Virus record (IMG/VR): IMGVR_UViG_3300035070_000789 | Location: 1-53,909 of that record | Reading direction: 5' to 3' (one strand) | Length of the DNA: 53,909 nt | From: a virus | Shown: positions 43,727-51,393 of the stretch, piece by piece | How the letters are laid out: every line of letters begins with the position of its first letter | How positions within the stretch are numbered: position 1 is the first letter of the stretch | Program-made: the position numbers and the translations under genes | Notes under the pieces: model-generated | What the model saw: only the letters and a program-made list of their open reading frames with translations | What the model was told of the DNA's origin: nothing | Database searches by the model: none

Positions 43727-44353
43727 ATGGCAATTTCAACACTAAGCAAAATTACAGTTCCTTTAGCAACAGGCGATAGCGCAGCTAGTCAAGGCTTATT
43801 AATGCCGAAGCTACAGTACCGCTTCCGTGTTACGCTAGAGAACTTTGGTGTATCAACACCGACAACAGAATTAACAAAACAAGTAGTAGATGTAACCCGT
43901 CCAACGGTAAGTTTCGAAGAAATCGAAATTCCAGTTTACAACTCACGTGCTTACCTAGCTGGTAAACATGCGTGGGAAGCTATTACACTTAACTTACGTG
44001 AAGATGTTAATAATAACGTACAGAAGCTAGTAGGCGAACAGTTACAGAAACAGTTTGACTTCTACGAGCAGTCAAGTGCAGCATCTGGACAAGATTATAA
44101 ATTTACAACACGTATTGAGATCTTAGACGGCGGTAACGGTGCTAATACACCAAACGTACTAGAGACATTTGAACTATACGGTTGCTTTGTACAAAACGCA
44201 GCGTATAACCAATTATCTTACAGTGCAAACGAACCTGTTACAGTTACATTAGCAATTAGATACGACAATGCTATCCAAACACCAGATGGAACAGGCATTG
44301 GTACAGCAGTAGGCCGTACAACTAATACAATGATTACAGGTGGCGGCGTATAA
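43727..44353 (+). CDS. gp19: Tail tube protein gp19
   Basis: 208 residues, ATG 43727 with CAGGAG. The tail-tube fold pattern is clear: LQYRFRVTLENFG, TRPTVSFEEIEIPVYNSR, HAWEAITLNLREDVNN and FELYGCFVQNAAYNQLSYSA followed by PVTVTLAIRYDNA. Size is somewhat above the 163 residues of T4 gp19. It forms the inner tube within the gp18 sheath. A strong terminator follows. Confidence 0.9.
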   Translation: MAISTLSKITVPLATGDSAASQGLLMPKLQYRFRVTLENFGVSTPTTELTKQVVDVTRPTVSFEEIEIPVYNSRAYLAGKHAWEAITLNLREDVNNNVQKLVGEQLQKQFDFYEQSSAASGQDYKFTTRIEILDGGNGANTPNVLETFELYGCFVQNAAYNQLSYSANEPVTVTLAIRYDNAIQTPDGTGIGTAVGRTTNTMITGGGV

Positions 44354-44378
44354 TAAACTCCACAGCCATTCTACAATT

Positions 44379-44406
44379 AAGGGAGCTTTTTAGCTCCCTT
44401 TTTTAT
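44379..44406 (+). terminator. Rho-independent terminator after gp19
   Basis: AAGGGAGCT / AGCTCCCTT, 9 bp with a TTTT loop, followed by TTTTATT. It isolates gp18/gp19 from the next unit, which has its own promoter. Confidence 0.9.
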
Positions 44407-44429
44407 TATATACGTACTTTATTATAAAG

Positions 44430-44437
44430 GATAAATA
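44430..44437 (+). promoter_or_regulatory. Late promoter GATAAATA 5 nt from ATG 44443
   Basis: GATAAATA-TTTAT-ATG. T4 late transcripts begin about 6 nt after the octamer, so the first base of the message would be the A of ATG. No ribosome site is possible downstream of that start. Confidence 0.65.
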
Positions 44438-44442
44438 TTTAT

Positions 44443-45720
44443 ATGGCAAGTAAGTTTACAGGATTCTTAGATAACGTAGCAAGTGGTATTTTAGGACCAA
44501 AAGGCAATATGGCTGATTGGCAGCATGCCGCACGTCTATATACCGACGACACACAAAAACATGCTCCAAAACTTGGATTTTTGTATCATGTTACATTTAC
44601 GCTAACTAAAGAAGCACAAGCAATTATACCAGAACTAGCATCGTATACTAATGTCATTGGCATGTTAGTTAAGAACGTTGATCTACCTAAATTCCAGGCG
44701 CAAACAGATACTAAGAATATGTACAATCGTAAGAAGAATGTACAGACACGTATAGACTATTCGCCAGTTAATATTACATTTCATGATGACAACTTTGGTG
44801 CTACTACTGCATTAATGGAAGCATACTACAAGTATTATTATGCAGACGGCAATCATTCGTTAAGTACCGGAGCATACGGTAATAGAACTACAGGCGACAA
44901 CACTTATGCTGGCGCAAGTGCTAATGAATACAAATATGGTATGAACAACAACACACCTAGTGTACCGTTTTTTGATCGTATTGAAATTGCGCAAATGGCA
45001 CGTAAGAGTTATACTAAATTTACATTAGTTAATCCGCTAATACAGTCTTGGCAACACGATAGACTTGACAATACACAAAGTAGTAACATACTAGAAAATC
45101 AAATGACTGTTGCATATGACTCTGTGTTTTATGACAGGGGCTATGTTGAAGCAGGCGAAAACGGAAGCCCAACAGGCTTTGGTAGAACTGATCATTATGA
45201 CAGAACTCCTAGTCCTATTACATTAGAAGGCGGAGGCACATTAGGCATTGATGGAGTGTTTGGAGCAGGTGTAGACTTGTATGAATACATTACACAAGGC
45301 AAAAATTTTAGTAACCCATTTGCAGCAGGAATTGCAGCAGCAAATCTAGCTAGGAATGTAAGAGATTTAAACTCAGAAGGATTACGAGAAGGCGGCCTAC
45401 GTATCCTAACTGGAGCAATTGGTGACGCTGCTGGCATTGATGTTAGCGGAGTTGCACAAACGTTTTTTCCAAAGAACAGCGGCAAAGGCGGCGGCAAAGA
45501 CTTGCTAGTAGCAACAGCAGCAATTGCAGGTTTATCAGCAATTGCATCATCGAGGCAAACGTCAATTACTACAGGGGACACTAATCCTGCGCAAGAACAA
45601 GACGCACAATTTCAAAAGTTTAGAAGTTCTTTTCAAAGCGGAAATAGTGCAGGGGGCATAAACGAAGCAAGAGCGCGATTTGACGCTTTACCAGACTCTG
45701 AAAAGGCAAAATTTAGTTAA
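44443..45720 (+). CDS. Second tail-tube-fold protein, candidate tube-initiator/baseplate junction (gp48/gp54-like)
   Basis: 425 residues. The N-terminal 250 residues show tube-fold features: KLGFLYHVTFTLTKEAQ, MLVKNVDLPKFQAQTDTKNM, NVQTRIDYSPVNITFHDD, and KFTLVNPLIQSWQHDRLDNT followed by MTVAYDSVFY. The C-terminal 170 residues are Gly/Ala-rich (SGKGGGKDLLVATAAIAGLS is hydrophobic and may form a helix) and end in a low-complexity charged tail. Tube-related proteins next to gp19 in T4 are gp48 and gp54, which start tube growth on the baseplate. The identification is by fold pattern only. Predicted leaderless mRNA. Confidence 0.55.
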   Translation: MASKFTGFLDNVASGILGPKGNMADWQHAARLYTDDTQKHAPKLGFLYHVTFTLTKEAQAIIPELASYTNVIGMLVKNVDLPKFQAQTDTKNMYNRKKNVQTRIDYSPVNITFHDDNFGATTALMEAYYKYYYADGNHSLSTGAYGNRTTGDNTYAGASANEYKYGMNNNTPSVPFFDRIEIAQMARKSYTKFTLVNPLIQSWQHDRLDNTQSSNILENQMTVAYDSVFYDRGYVEAGENGSPTGFGRTDHYDRTPSPITLEGGGTLGIDGVFGAGVDLYEYITQGKNFSNPFAAGIAAANLARNVRDLNSEGLREGGLRILTGAIGDAAGIDVSGVAQTFFPKNSGKGGGKDLLVATAAIAGLSAIASSRQTSITTGDTNPAQEQDAQFQKFRSSFQSGNSAGGINEARARFDALPDSEKAKFS

Positions 45721-45730
45721 GGAGTATATT

Positions 45731-46099
45731 ATGTCTAGCTTACCTCAAGAAAAACCTAATAATTTTAGTGACAAGGGTGTTACTACTTTTTTTAATAATT
45801 ATTATTCAAAGAAATTAACTTTTCCTACTAACCAAGTTGATGCTGTTATTGCATTTTTTGAAAAACGAGGCTTTGACAAAACTGCTGCAATTTCAGTTGG
45901 TACTACATTATTGCAGCAAGCAAAACTCGACAACATAAACGTTTTCAAATTACTAGATACTCTTAAAGGGTTAAACGAAGTACAATTAAGTGCAGTAGTA
46001 ACTGAAGTACTTAATTACAATAGACCAAAGACTAGTACACTAGGCTACAAACGACCAGCATCTGCTGAAAAATTTGAAAAAAGAAATATTGTAGCTTAA
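45731..46099 (+). CDS. Conserved-type T4-like phage protein of unknown function (122 aa)
   Basis: Start chosen at ATG 45731, which has AAGGAG 8 nt upstream; the longer frame begins inside the previous gene. 122 residues, mainly helical: VDAVIAFFEKRGFDKTAA, LLQQAKLDNINVFKLLDTLK, GLNEVQLSAVVTEVLNYNR and a C-terminal STLGYKRPASAEKF. The pattern is familiar from uncharacterised proteins near the gp4/gp16 genes of marine T4-like phages. It may be a small head or neck component; no catalytic motif. Confidence 0.6.
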   Translation: MSSLPQEKPNNFSDKGVTTFFNNYYSKKLTFPTNQVDAVIAFFEKRGFDKTAAISVGTTLLQQAKLDNINVFKLLDTLKGLNEVQLSAVVTEVLNYNRPKTSTLGYKRPASAEKFEKRNIVA

Positions 46100-46100
46100 C

Positions 46101-46541
46101 ATGAGTAGATTTGCTCAAGGAAAATTCACACCACGATTTCCTGAAAAATATATAGGAACAAAAACACCAACTTACCGCAGTAGTTGGGAATTCCATTTTA
46201 TGAAATTTTGTGACGAACATCCTAGTGTAGCAAAATGGGCGAGTGAAGCAATCAGAATTCCTTATCGCAATCCCTTAACTGGTAAACATACTATCTATGT
46301 ACCAGACTTCTTTATTGCATATGCAGATAAAACAGGTAAACAGAAGGTAGAACTAATTGAGGTTAAACCCAATAATCAAACTTCATTAAAAGAAGCAGGT
46401 AAAAGTAAACATAATCAATTACATGCGGTAGTTAATCAAGCCAAATGGGCAGCAGCATATGCATACTGTAAGCAAAAAGGCATTACATTTCGTATTATAA
46501 CAGAAAATGACATGTTCCACAAAGGTGGATCAAGACGATAA
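46101..46541 (+). CDS. gp4: Head completion protein gp4-like (nuclease-fold)
   Basis: 146 residues, starting one base after the previous stop. FTPRFPEKYIG, YRSSWEFHFMKFCDEHP, KWASEAIRIPYRNPLTGKH, YVPDFFIAY, KVELIEVKP, and a C-terminal FRIITENDMF. The order E...PDF...ELIEVKP (E-D-ExK) is that of PD-(D/E)xK nuclease-fold proteins. T4 gp4 (150 residues) is the head completion protein with this plan. It acts at the end of DNA packaging in T4. The 3' end overlaps the promoter for gp16. Confidence 0.8.
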   Translation: MSRFAQGKFTPRFPEKYIGTKTPTYRSSWEFHFMKFCDEHPSVAKWASEAIRIPYRNPLTGKHTIYVPDFFIAYADKTGKQKVELIEVKPNNQTSLKEAGKSKHNQLHAVVNQAKWAAAYAYCKQKGITFRIITENDMFHKGGSRR

Positions 46542-46544
46542 ATA
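46537..46544 (+). promoter_or_regulatory. gp16: Late promoter GATAAATA for gp16
   Basis: GATAAATA overlaps the stop codon of the gp4 gene and lies 26 nt upstream of ATG 46571. No strong ribosome site is visible before that ATG. Confidence 0.55.
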
Positions 46545-46570
46545 ATAGTAGCATATAATGGAAAACTGCG

Positions 46571-47077
46571 ATGACAAAGAAACTTGAAGAACTTTTAAAT
46601 TTGCCTGACTCTAAAGAGATTGTACAAGAGGCAAAAAAAGAAGAAGACAAACGAAATAAAAAACACTCAGCTGTAATTCAACAAGAAGAGACAGTTAGAA
46701 GTATTGAAGAGTTTGACAAGATTGCAAGTGCATTACCAGCAGTTAAAGGTCTTGGACAAAAAGCAGACGACGAACTCGAAGACATTGCTCAAAAAGCATT
46801 AAGTGCATATGACGATCTAATGGACTTAGGAATGAACGTAGAAGCACGTTACTCTGGGCGAGTATTTGAAGTTGCTGGAGGAATGCTCAAAACAGGACTT
46901 GATGCTAAAGTTGCAAAAATGGATAAAAAATTAAAAATGATCGAATTGCAACTTAAAAAAGAAAAAATGGACAGAGATGGCGTAGGTACTAGTGAAGGCG
47001 ACATCGTAAACGGCACAGGATTTGTAGTTACAGACCGTAACAGTTTAATTGAGAAGTTAAAGAATCTAGATAAATAA
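46571..47077 (+). CDS. gp16: Terminase small subunit gp16-like
   Basis: 168 residues: N-terminal LEELLNLPDS, a charged linker, IEEFDKIASALPAVKGLGQK, ELEDIAQKALSAYDDLMDLG, MNVEARYSGRVFEVAGGMLK and a C-terminal coiled-coil (KMDKKLKMIELQLKKEKMD). This matches gp16 of marine T4-likes (LMDLGMNV...AKxKxDKKLKMIxLQLKK) and T4 gp16's size (164 residues). It regulates packaging by the large subunit gp17, which here is separated from it by two other genes. Confidence 0.8.
   Translation: MTKKLEELLNLPDSKEIVQEAKKEEDKRNKKHSAVIQQEETVRSIEEFDKIASALPAVKGLGQKADDELEDIAQKALSAYDDLMDLGMNVEARYSGRVFEVAGGMLKTGLDAKVAKMDKKLKMIELQLKKEKMDRDGVGTSEGDIVNGTGFVVTDRNSLIEKLKNLDK
47069..47076 (+). promoter_or_regulatory. Late promoter GATAAATA for gene 47096
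   Basis: GATAAATA at the very end of the gp16 gene, 19 nt before ATG 47096; CTGGGAAACAAC lies between. Confidence 0.5.
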
Positions 47078-47095
47078 CTTAAACTGGGAAACAAC

Positions 47096-47656
47096 ATGAA
47101 AAAGTTTAGCGAATACTTAACAGAGTCTAATAAGACATATAAATTTATTGTAAGAATTGCAGGTGATTTACCTGAGCAATGTGACGAAAGTCTAAACACT
47201 TGTTTAGGCAGATTCCAATGCGTAAACGTGTCAAAACCAAAGCGCACACCAATTCAAGAAACACCAATGGATTTTCCAACACTACGCAATACAGAAGTGC
47301 ATACTTGGGAAGTTGAAATTAAGTATCCAACTACTAAGCAAGTTATGCAAGAATATATTGCACAACATTGCGGTGTTCAAAACTCACATGTTAATGTTCG
47401 AGCCGAAGGCGACCCAGTTGAAGCAGATCATCAAGAAGATGCTAAGAACGAACCATATGAGTCAGTACTACAAACAGAAGACATGGGCGGCGAAAGCGCA
47501 CAAGACGCTGTTGGAGAGAACAGAGTAATGGACTTGTTAAAAGAATTAGAAAAATCTCGCTCAGAAAGAGAAATTGATCCAATTGACGCTGCTCCCAGTG
47601 GCACTTCAACAGATATTGGTGACACAGAAAACACTAAAGCAGTTGTAGGAGGCTAA
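47096..47656 (+). CDS. Uncharacterised acidic virion-type protein (MKKFSEYLTES start)
   Basis: 186 residues. The N-terminus MKKFSEYLTES resembles the MKxFxEFLxES starts of T4-like head-associated proteins, in which this segment can be a capsid-targeting or cleaved leader. Then KFIVRIAGDLPEQCDE, CLGRFQCVNVSKPKRTP, TWEVEIKYPTTKQVMQEYIA and HVNVRAEGDPV form a ferredoxin-like alternation. The C-terminal half is acidic and disordered-looking (EDMGGESAQDAVGENRVMDL). It may be an internal or scaffolding-type head protein. Not firmly assignable. Confidence 0.5.
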   Translation: MKKFSEYLTESNKTYKFIVRIAGDLPEQCDESLNTCLGRFQCVNVSKPKRTPIQETPMDFPTLRNTEVHTWEVEIKYPTTKQVMQEYIAQHCGVQNSHVNVRAEGDPVEADHQEDAKNEPYESVLQTEDMGGESAQDAVGENRVMDLLKELEKSRSEREIDPIDAAPSGTSTDIGDTENTKAVVGG

Positions 47657-47659
47657 ACA

Positions 47660-49219
47660 ATGAGCAACAATATGTTAGACATCTTAAAGAATCTAGATGC
47701 AGCAGTCGCAGGAGATAAACCATCTACAGGTGCTGCCAACGTAAACGATATGAAAACTATCCTAGAGTCAATTCAGTCAGTAGAAGAGTGCGGTATGGAA
47801 GGCTCAATGCCACCTCCGATGTCTGCACCTACTATGCCAGAAAGAGACAAAGTACGTATGAATGTTAACATGAGTGCAGAAGGCACTGATGGTATTGCAG
47901 ATTTACTTAGATTAGTAGGCGGCGCAGCTAAGCCAGAAACTCCTAATTTACCAATGAAGATGCCAGTAAAGGCACCAATGCCAATGTCAATGGACGGACA
48001 TGACGACATGGCACGTTTAATGACTATTGCTAGTGACGAACACGGCGATGACATGGACATGGATGAAGAATGGGACAATGCTCCAGCTGAAGTTTATGAG
48101 CCGTTAGATGCTGCATTAGCATCAGGCGATGATCTACACAAGTCTAAAAAATCATACAAAGCAACTGCTGGTGGAGACAATCCTATGGCAGTTGAAGAAG
48201 ACGATGAGTTAGAAGAAATTAAATCTGCACTAAGAGCAGAGTGGGATCAAAAGCTCGGAGAAGAAGAATTAGTACGTGGTATTCAAAGTAATGGCGCTAC
48301 TGTTAATTTTAACATCGATAAAAAAAAGCCTAAAACTACATGGAAAAAAGGCGCCGATACAATGACGCTATATGCAACTCCAGAAGAGATTGCAAAAGCT
48401 AGAGATCTTAAAGGGTGGAAACAACAGAAAGCAGCAGCCCCAGCAGCAAAGCCAGCAGTTGCCAGCGGTGCAGGTGATGAAGCAGCAGCACAAGCAGCAG
48501 GTGCAGCAAAAGCAGGTGTAGACGGTCCAGCAGATGCAGCAGCGGCAGCAGCATCACAACAAAATGCAAAAGCAGGCATAGACGGTTCAGCAGCGCCAGC
48601 AGCAGAGCCAGCAGCAAGCACAGAATATACTGTTGTAGCAGGCGATAATTTAACTAAAATTGCAAAAGCAAACAACACTACAATTGATGCTATTGCTAAA
48701 CTAAATGGCATCAAAGATGTTAACAAAATTCAAGTTAATCAGAAACTTAAAATTCCAGGAGCAGCAGCTCCAGCAGCAGCTCCAGCAGAGCCAGCAGCAG
48801 AGCCAGGCATTGTTGACAAAGCGCAAGACGCGGTAGGCGGAGCAGTTGACAAAGCGCAAGACGCGGTAGGCGGAGCAGTTGATGCAGCACAAGCCGCAAC
48901 CGGCACCGATACTGGTGCAGTTGGAGCAGCAGTTGATGCAGTTCAGGCAGGTACTGGAGCAGCAGTTGATGCAGTTCAGGCAGGTACTGGCGCAGCAGTT
49001 GATGCAGCACAGGATGCAGCAGGAGCAGTAGGCGATGCAGTATCGAGTGCATGGGATTCAGTTAAGAGCTGGGCATCAGATACATTTGGTTCAGACGACG
49101 AAGCAGCAGTAGCAGATACTCCAGAAGCTACTAAAAAATCGTTAGAAGCACAGATGGCTGAAATCCAATCTAAACTTAAAGAACTTGAAGCCGCTGAACA
49201 AAAAGACGGTCAAGCGTAA
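47660..49219 (+). CDS. LysM-domain protein with Ala-rich repeats (virion-associated or scaffold-like)
   Basis: 519 residues. Order: helical Met-rich N-terminus (MLDILKNLDAAV; MPPPMSAPTMPERDKVRMNV), an acidic segment (about 115-150), a basic WKKGADTMTLYATPEEIAKA part near 230, Ala/Pro linker, a LysM module at about 322-367 (YTVVAGDNLTKIAKANNTT, IDAIAKLNGIKDVNKIQ, VNQKLKIPG), then repeated amphipathic units (DKAQDAVGGAV; DAVQAGTGAAV) and a C-terminal coiled-coil (SLEAQMAEIQSKLKELEAAE). LysM binds peptidoglycan-like glycans, so a virion or lysis role is possible. No hydrolase domain is present. Followed by a strong terminator. The LNGIKD motif is shared with the LysM protein encoded downstream of gp17. 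Confidence 0.65.
   Translation: MSNNMLDILKNLDAAVAGDKPSTGAANVNDMKTILESIQSVEECGMEGSMPPPMSAPTMPERDKVRMNVNMSAEGTDGIADLLRLVGGAAKPETPNLPMKMPVKAPMPMSMDGHDDMARLMTIASDEHGDDMDMDEEWDNAPAEVYEPLDAALASGDDLHKSKKSYKATAGGDNPMAVEEDDELEEIKSALRAEWDQKLGEEELVRGIQSNGATVNFNIDKKKPKTTWKKGADTMTLYATPEEIAKARDLKGWKQQKAAAPAAKPAVASGAGDEAAAQAAGAAKAGVDGPADAAAAAASQQNAKAGIDGSAAPAAEPAASTEYTVVAGDNLTKIAKANNTTIDAIAKLNGIKDVNKIQVNQKLKIPGAAAPAAAPAEPAAEPGIVDKAQDAVGGAVDKAQDAVGGAVDAAQAATGTDTGAVGAAVDAVQAGTGAAVDAVQAGTGAAVDAAQDAAGAVGDAVSSAWDSVKSWASDTFGSDDEAAVADTPEATKKSLEAQMAEIQSKLKELEAAEQKDGQA
48812..48877 (+). repeat. Two perfect 33-nt tandem repeats (coding)
   Basis: Unit 48812-48844 is repeated exactly at 48845-48877 and encodes VDKAQDAVGGA. 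Identity at DNA level points to a recent slippage or unequal-crossover expansion. Confidence 0.9.
48932..48997 (+). repeat. Two 33-nt tandem repeats, one mismatch (coding)
   Basis: Unit 48932-48964 is repeated at 48965-48997 with one base change and encodes VDAVQAGTGAA. Same 11-residue period as the neighbouring repeat, in keeping with amphipathic 11-mer helices. Confidence 0.9.
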
Positions 49220-49244
49220 ATTAACATTACTAATTTACAAACTC

Positions 49245-49272
49245 AAATAGCACCCAAGGGTGCTATTTTTTT
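49245..49272 (+). terminator. Rho-independent terminator before gp17
   Basis: AAATAGCACCC / GGGTGCTATTT with an AA centre, followed by TTTT. It ends the gp16-LysM unit and lies just before the gp17 promoter. Confidence 0.9.
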
Positions 49273-49273
49273 G

Positions 49274-49281
49274 GTTAAATA
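49274..49281 (+). promoter_or_regulatory. gp17: Late promoter GTTAAATA 5 nt from the gp17 ATG
   Basis: GTTAAATA-ACTTT-ATG. Same 5-nt spacing as three other genes in the window; it predicts a leaderless gp17 message. Confidence 0.55.
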
Positions 49282-49286
49282 ACTTT

Positions 49287-50867
49287 ATGAGCAAATCACT
49301 AGACGGCGTCTTAATTAAAAAGGCGAATAAAAAAGAACAATACACTGAAGAGCAAATTGCAGACTTAATGGCCTGTATGGATCCTGAATCAGGATACTTA
49401 TACTTTGCTAAAAAGTTTGCATACATTCAGCATCCTGTACAAGGTAAACTGTTGTACAATCCTTACGATTATCAGCTAGGGTTAATGCATAGTTATCACA
49501 ACTTCCGCTTTAATATTAATATGATGCCTAGACAAACAGGTAAAACTACGTGTGCTAGTATCTATCTAGCATGGTATGCAATGTTTATACCAGATCAAAC
49601 TATTCTAGTTGCTGCACACAAATACACAGGTGCGCAAGAGATTATGTCCCGTATACGATTTGTATACGAAAGTTGTCCAGATCATATTAGAGCAGGCGTT
49701 ACAAGCTACAACAAACAATCAATTGAATTTGAAAACGGTTCACGTATCGTAGCACAAACAACAACGGGCAACACAGGACGTGGTATGAGTATCTCGTTAC
49801 TATACTGTGACGAGTTTGCATTTGTGCAACCTAACATCGCTGAAGAGTTTTGGACTTCGATATCACCTACACTAGCAACAGGTGGTCGTGCTATTATTAC
49901 AAGTACACCTAACTCGGATGAAGATACCTTTGCAACCATTTGGAAACAAGCAGAAAATAAGTTTGATGAACACGGCAATGAACAAGAACTAGGCGCAAAC
50001 GGGTTCCACTCATTTATTGCACACTGGAGCGAACATCCAGATCGTGACGAAGAATGGAAAGTAGCAGAGGTCGGCCGTATTGGCGAAGAGAAGTTCCGTC
50101 GTGAATACGGTTGCGAATTCCTAGTATTCGACGAAACGCTTATTAACTCAATTAAATTAGCAGCAATGGAAGGTGTTAATCCTATACTTAATATGGGACA
50201 AACACGTTGGTACAAAAAACCCACTAATCAATTTACATATTGTATTGCACTTGACCCTAGCATGGGTACAGGTGGAGACAATGCTGCTATACAAGTGTTT
50301 GAATTGCCTAGTTACGAACAAGTAGCAGAATGGCAACATAATCAGACTGCCATTCCAGGACAGATTAGAGTACTGTCCGATATATGCAAATATATTGAAC
50401 AGGAAACTAAAAACCCGCAGGGAATTTATTGGAGCGTGGAGAACAATGGCTTAGGTGAAGCTGCCCTAATCGTTATAAACGACTTCGGTGAAGAGAACAT
50501 TCCGGGTTTGTTCGTCAGTGAGCCGATGCGTAAGGGACACGTTCGTAAATTCCGCAAAGGATTTAATACTACACACAGTACAAAAGTAACTGCATGTAGT
50601 AGACTAAAAACAATGCTTGAAAACGACAGAATGACTATTAATAGTAAACCTCTACTAAGTGAGCTAAAAGGATTCATTGCAACTAATACAAGTTTTCAAG
50701 CAAAGTCAGGCATGTCAGACGATTTAGTAAGTGCTACATTATTAGCATTAAGAATGATCACTGTACTTAAAGATTGGGATCCTAGAGTATATGACACATT
50801 TAATCAAGCGGAAGTAGATGCTGATTATGAAATGCCAATGCCAATCTTTGTAAGTAGTAGTTATTAA
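49287..50867 (+). CDS. gp17: Terminase large subunit gp17
   Basis: Start set at ATG 49287 (MSKSLDGVLI), since the upstream GTG lies inside the terminator hairpin. 526 residues. ATPase: Walker A PRQTGKTT (81-88), Walker B LLYCDEF (D175, E176), coupling motif ITSTPN (205-209). Nuclease: ALDPSMGTGGD (D323), WSVENNGLGEA (E385), SGMSDDLVSA (D478/D479). All three catalytic acids expected from T4 gp17 are in place. T4 gp17 is 610 residues, so N-terminal and linker parts are shorter. It cuts and packages DNA into the prohead. Confidence 0.95.
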   Translation: MSKSLDGVLIKKANKKEQYTEEQIADLMACMDPESGYLYFAKKFAYIQHPVQGKLLYNPYDYQLGLMHSYHNFRFNINMMPRQTGKTTCASIYLAWYAMFIPDQTILVAAHKYTGAQEIMSRIRFVYESCPDHIRAGVTSYNKQSIEFENGSRIVAQTTTGNTGRGMSISLLYCDEFAFVQPNIAEEFWTSISPTLATGGRAIITSTPNSDEDTFATIWKQAENKFDEHGNEQELGANGFHSFIAHWSEHPDRDEEWKVAEVGRIGEEKFRREYGCEFLVFDETLINSIKLAAMEGVNPILNMGQTRWYKKPTNQFTYCIALDPSMGTGGDNAAIQVFELPSYEQVAEWQHNQTAIPGQIRVLSDICKYIEQETKNPQGIYWSVENNGLGEAALIVINDFGEENIPGLFVSEPMRKGHVRKFRKGFNTTHSTKVTACSRLKTMLENDRMTINSKPLLSELKGFIATNTSFQAKSGMSDDLVSATLLALRMITVLKDWDPRVYDTFNQAEVDADYEMPMPIFVSSSY

Positions 50868-51379
50868 TGATTATTGATTCTGTGCCTAATAGTATTAGTG
50901 ACCCTATTTTAACCTTGTTAGAATCTGATCAAGTGCCTTGGGTATTTGGCAATGAAGGTGTTAAAGAATTAGATACAGCAGGGTACTACGATAGTCCTCA
51001 ATTTACACATACAATGATCGAAGAAGATTATGCCGGTGACGTACACCCTGCTGTTCACGATTTATGGAAATATGTATACAAAGCACATAAAGAAGTTGCA
51101 GAAGATTTTGTAAAATTATATAGAATAAAATGTAATATGGTTACTAGAGGTAAAGACAGTGTACCTCATGTACCGCACCTAGATCGTTATACTCCGCACA
51201 CTGTGATGATCTATTATGTAAATGATTGCGATGGTAACACTATTATTTTTAACGGTGAAGAAGAAGTTAGAATAACACCAGAAAAAGGAAAGTATGTAAT
51301 TTTTAGCGGAGACTTAAAACATTGTGGAACCAGCCCGATAGTAAGCAACTATAGGTTATTAATTAACTTTAACTTTTAA
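50867..51379 (+). CDS. Prolyl-4-hydroxylase-like 2OG oxygenase next to gp17 (oxygenase 13)
   Basis: 170 residues, start overlapping the gp17 stop by one base (TAATG). PHVPHLDRYTPH (H104-x-D106), YYVNDCDGNTIIF, GKYVIFSGDLKHC (H152), R163. The N-terminus (VPWVF...FTHTMIEED) and the YYVNxxDGxTxIF strand make it a paralogue of the island genes at 25239 and 27152. Its direct coupling to the terminase means it is made during packaging, which supports a late role for the whole oxygenase set. Confidence 0.8.
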   Translation: MIIDSVPNSISDPILTLLESDQVPWVFGNEGVKELDTAGYYDSPQFTHTMIEEDYAGDVHPAVHDLWKYVYKAHKEVAEDFVKLYRIKCNMVTRGKDSVPHVPHLDRYTPHTVMIYYVNDCDGNTIIFNGEEEVRITPEKGKYVIFSGDLKHCGTSPIVSNYRLLINFNF

Positions 51380-51380
51380 G

Positions 51381-51388
51381 GATAAATA
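51381..51388 (+). promoter_or_regulatory. Late promoter GATAAATA 5 nt from ATG 51394
   Basis: GATAAATA-CTTGT-ATG. The octamer begins 2 nt after the oxygenase 13 stop. Leaderless transcript predicted. Confidence 0.65.
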
Positions 51389-51393
51389 CTTGT

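Noticed and set aside
48420-49020. Possible CRISPR-like repeat array
   Set aside because: The repeats are contiguous 33-nt coding units in frame with no spacers.
48283-49052. Minus-strand frames opposite the Ala-rich LysM gene
   Set aside because: GCA-rich repeats read backwards give Cys/Leu/Ala-rich low-complexity shadows with no ribosome site.
49260-49286. GTG start for gp17 at 49260
   Set aside because: It lies inside the terminator hairpin and its T-run; ATG 49287 is 5 nt after a late promoter octamer, and the protein begins normally there.
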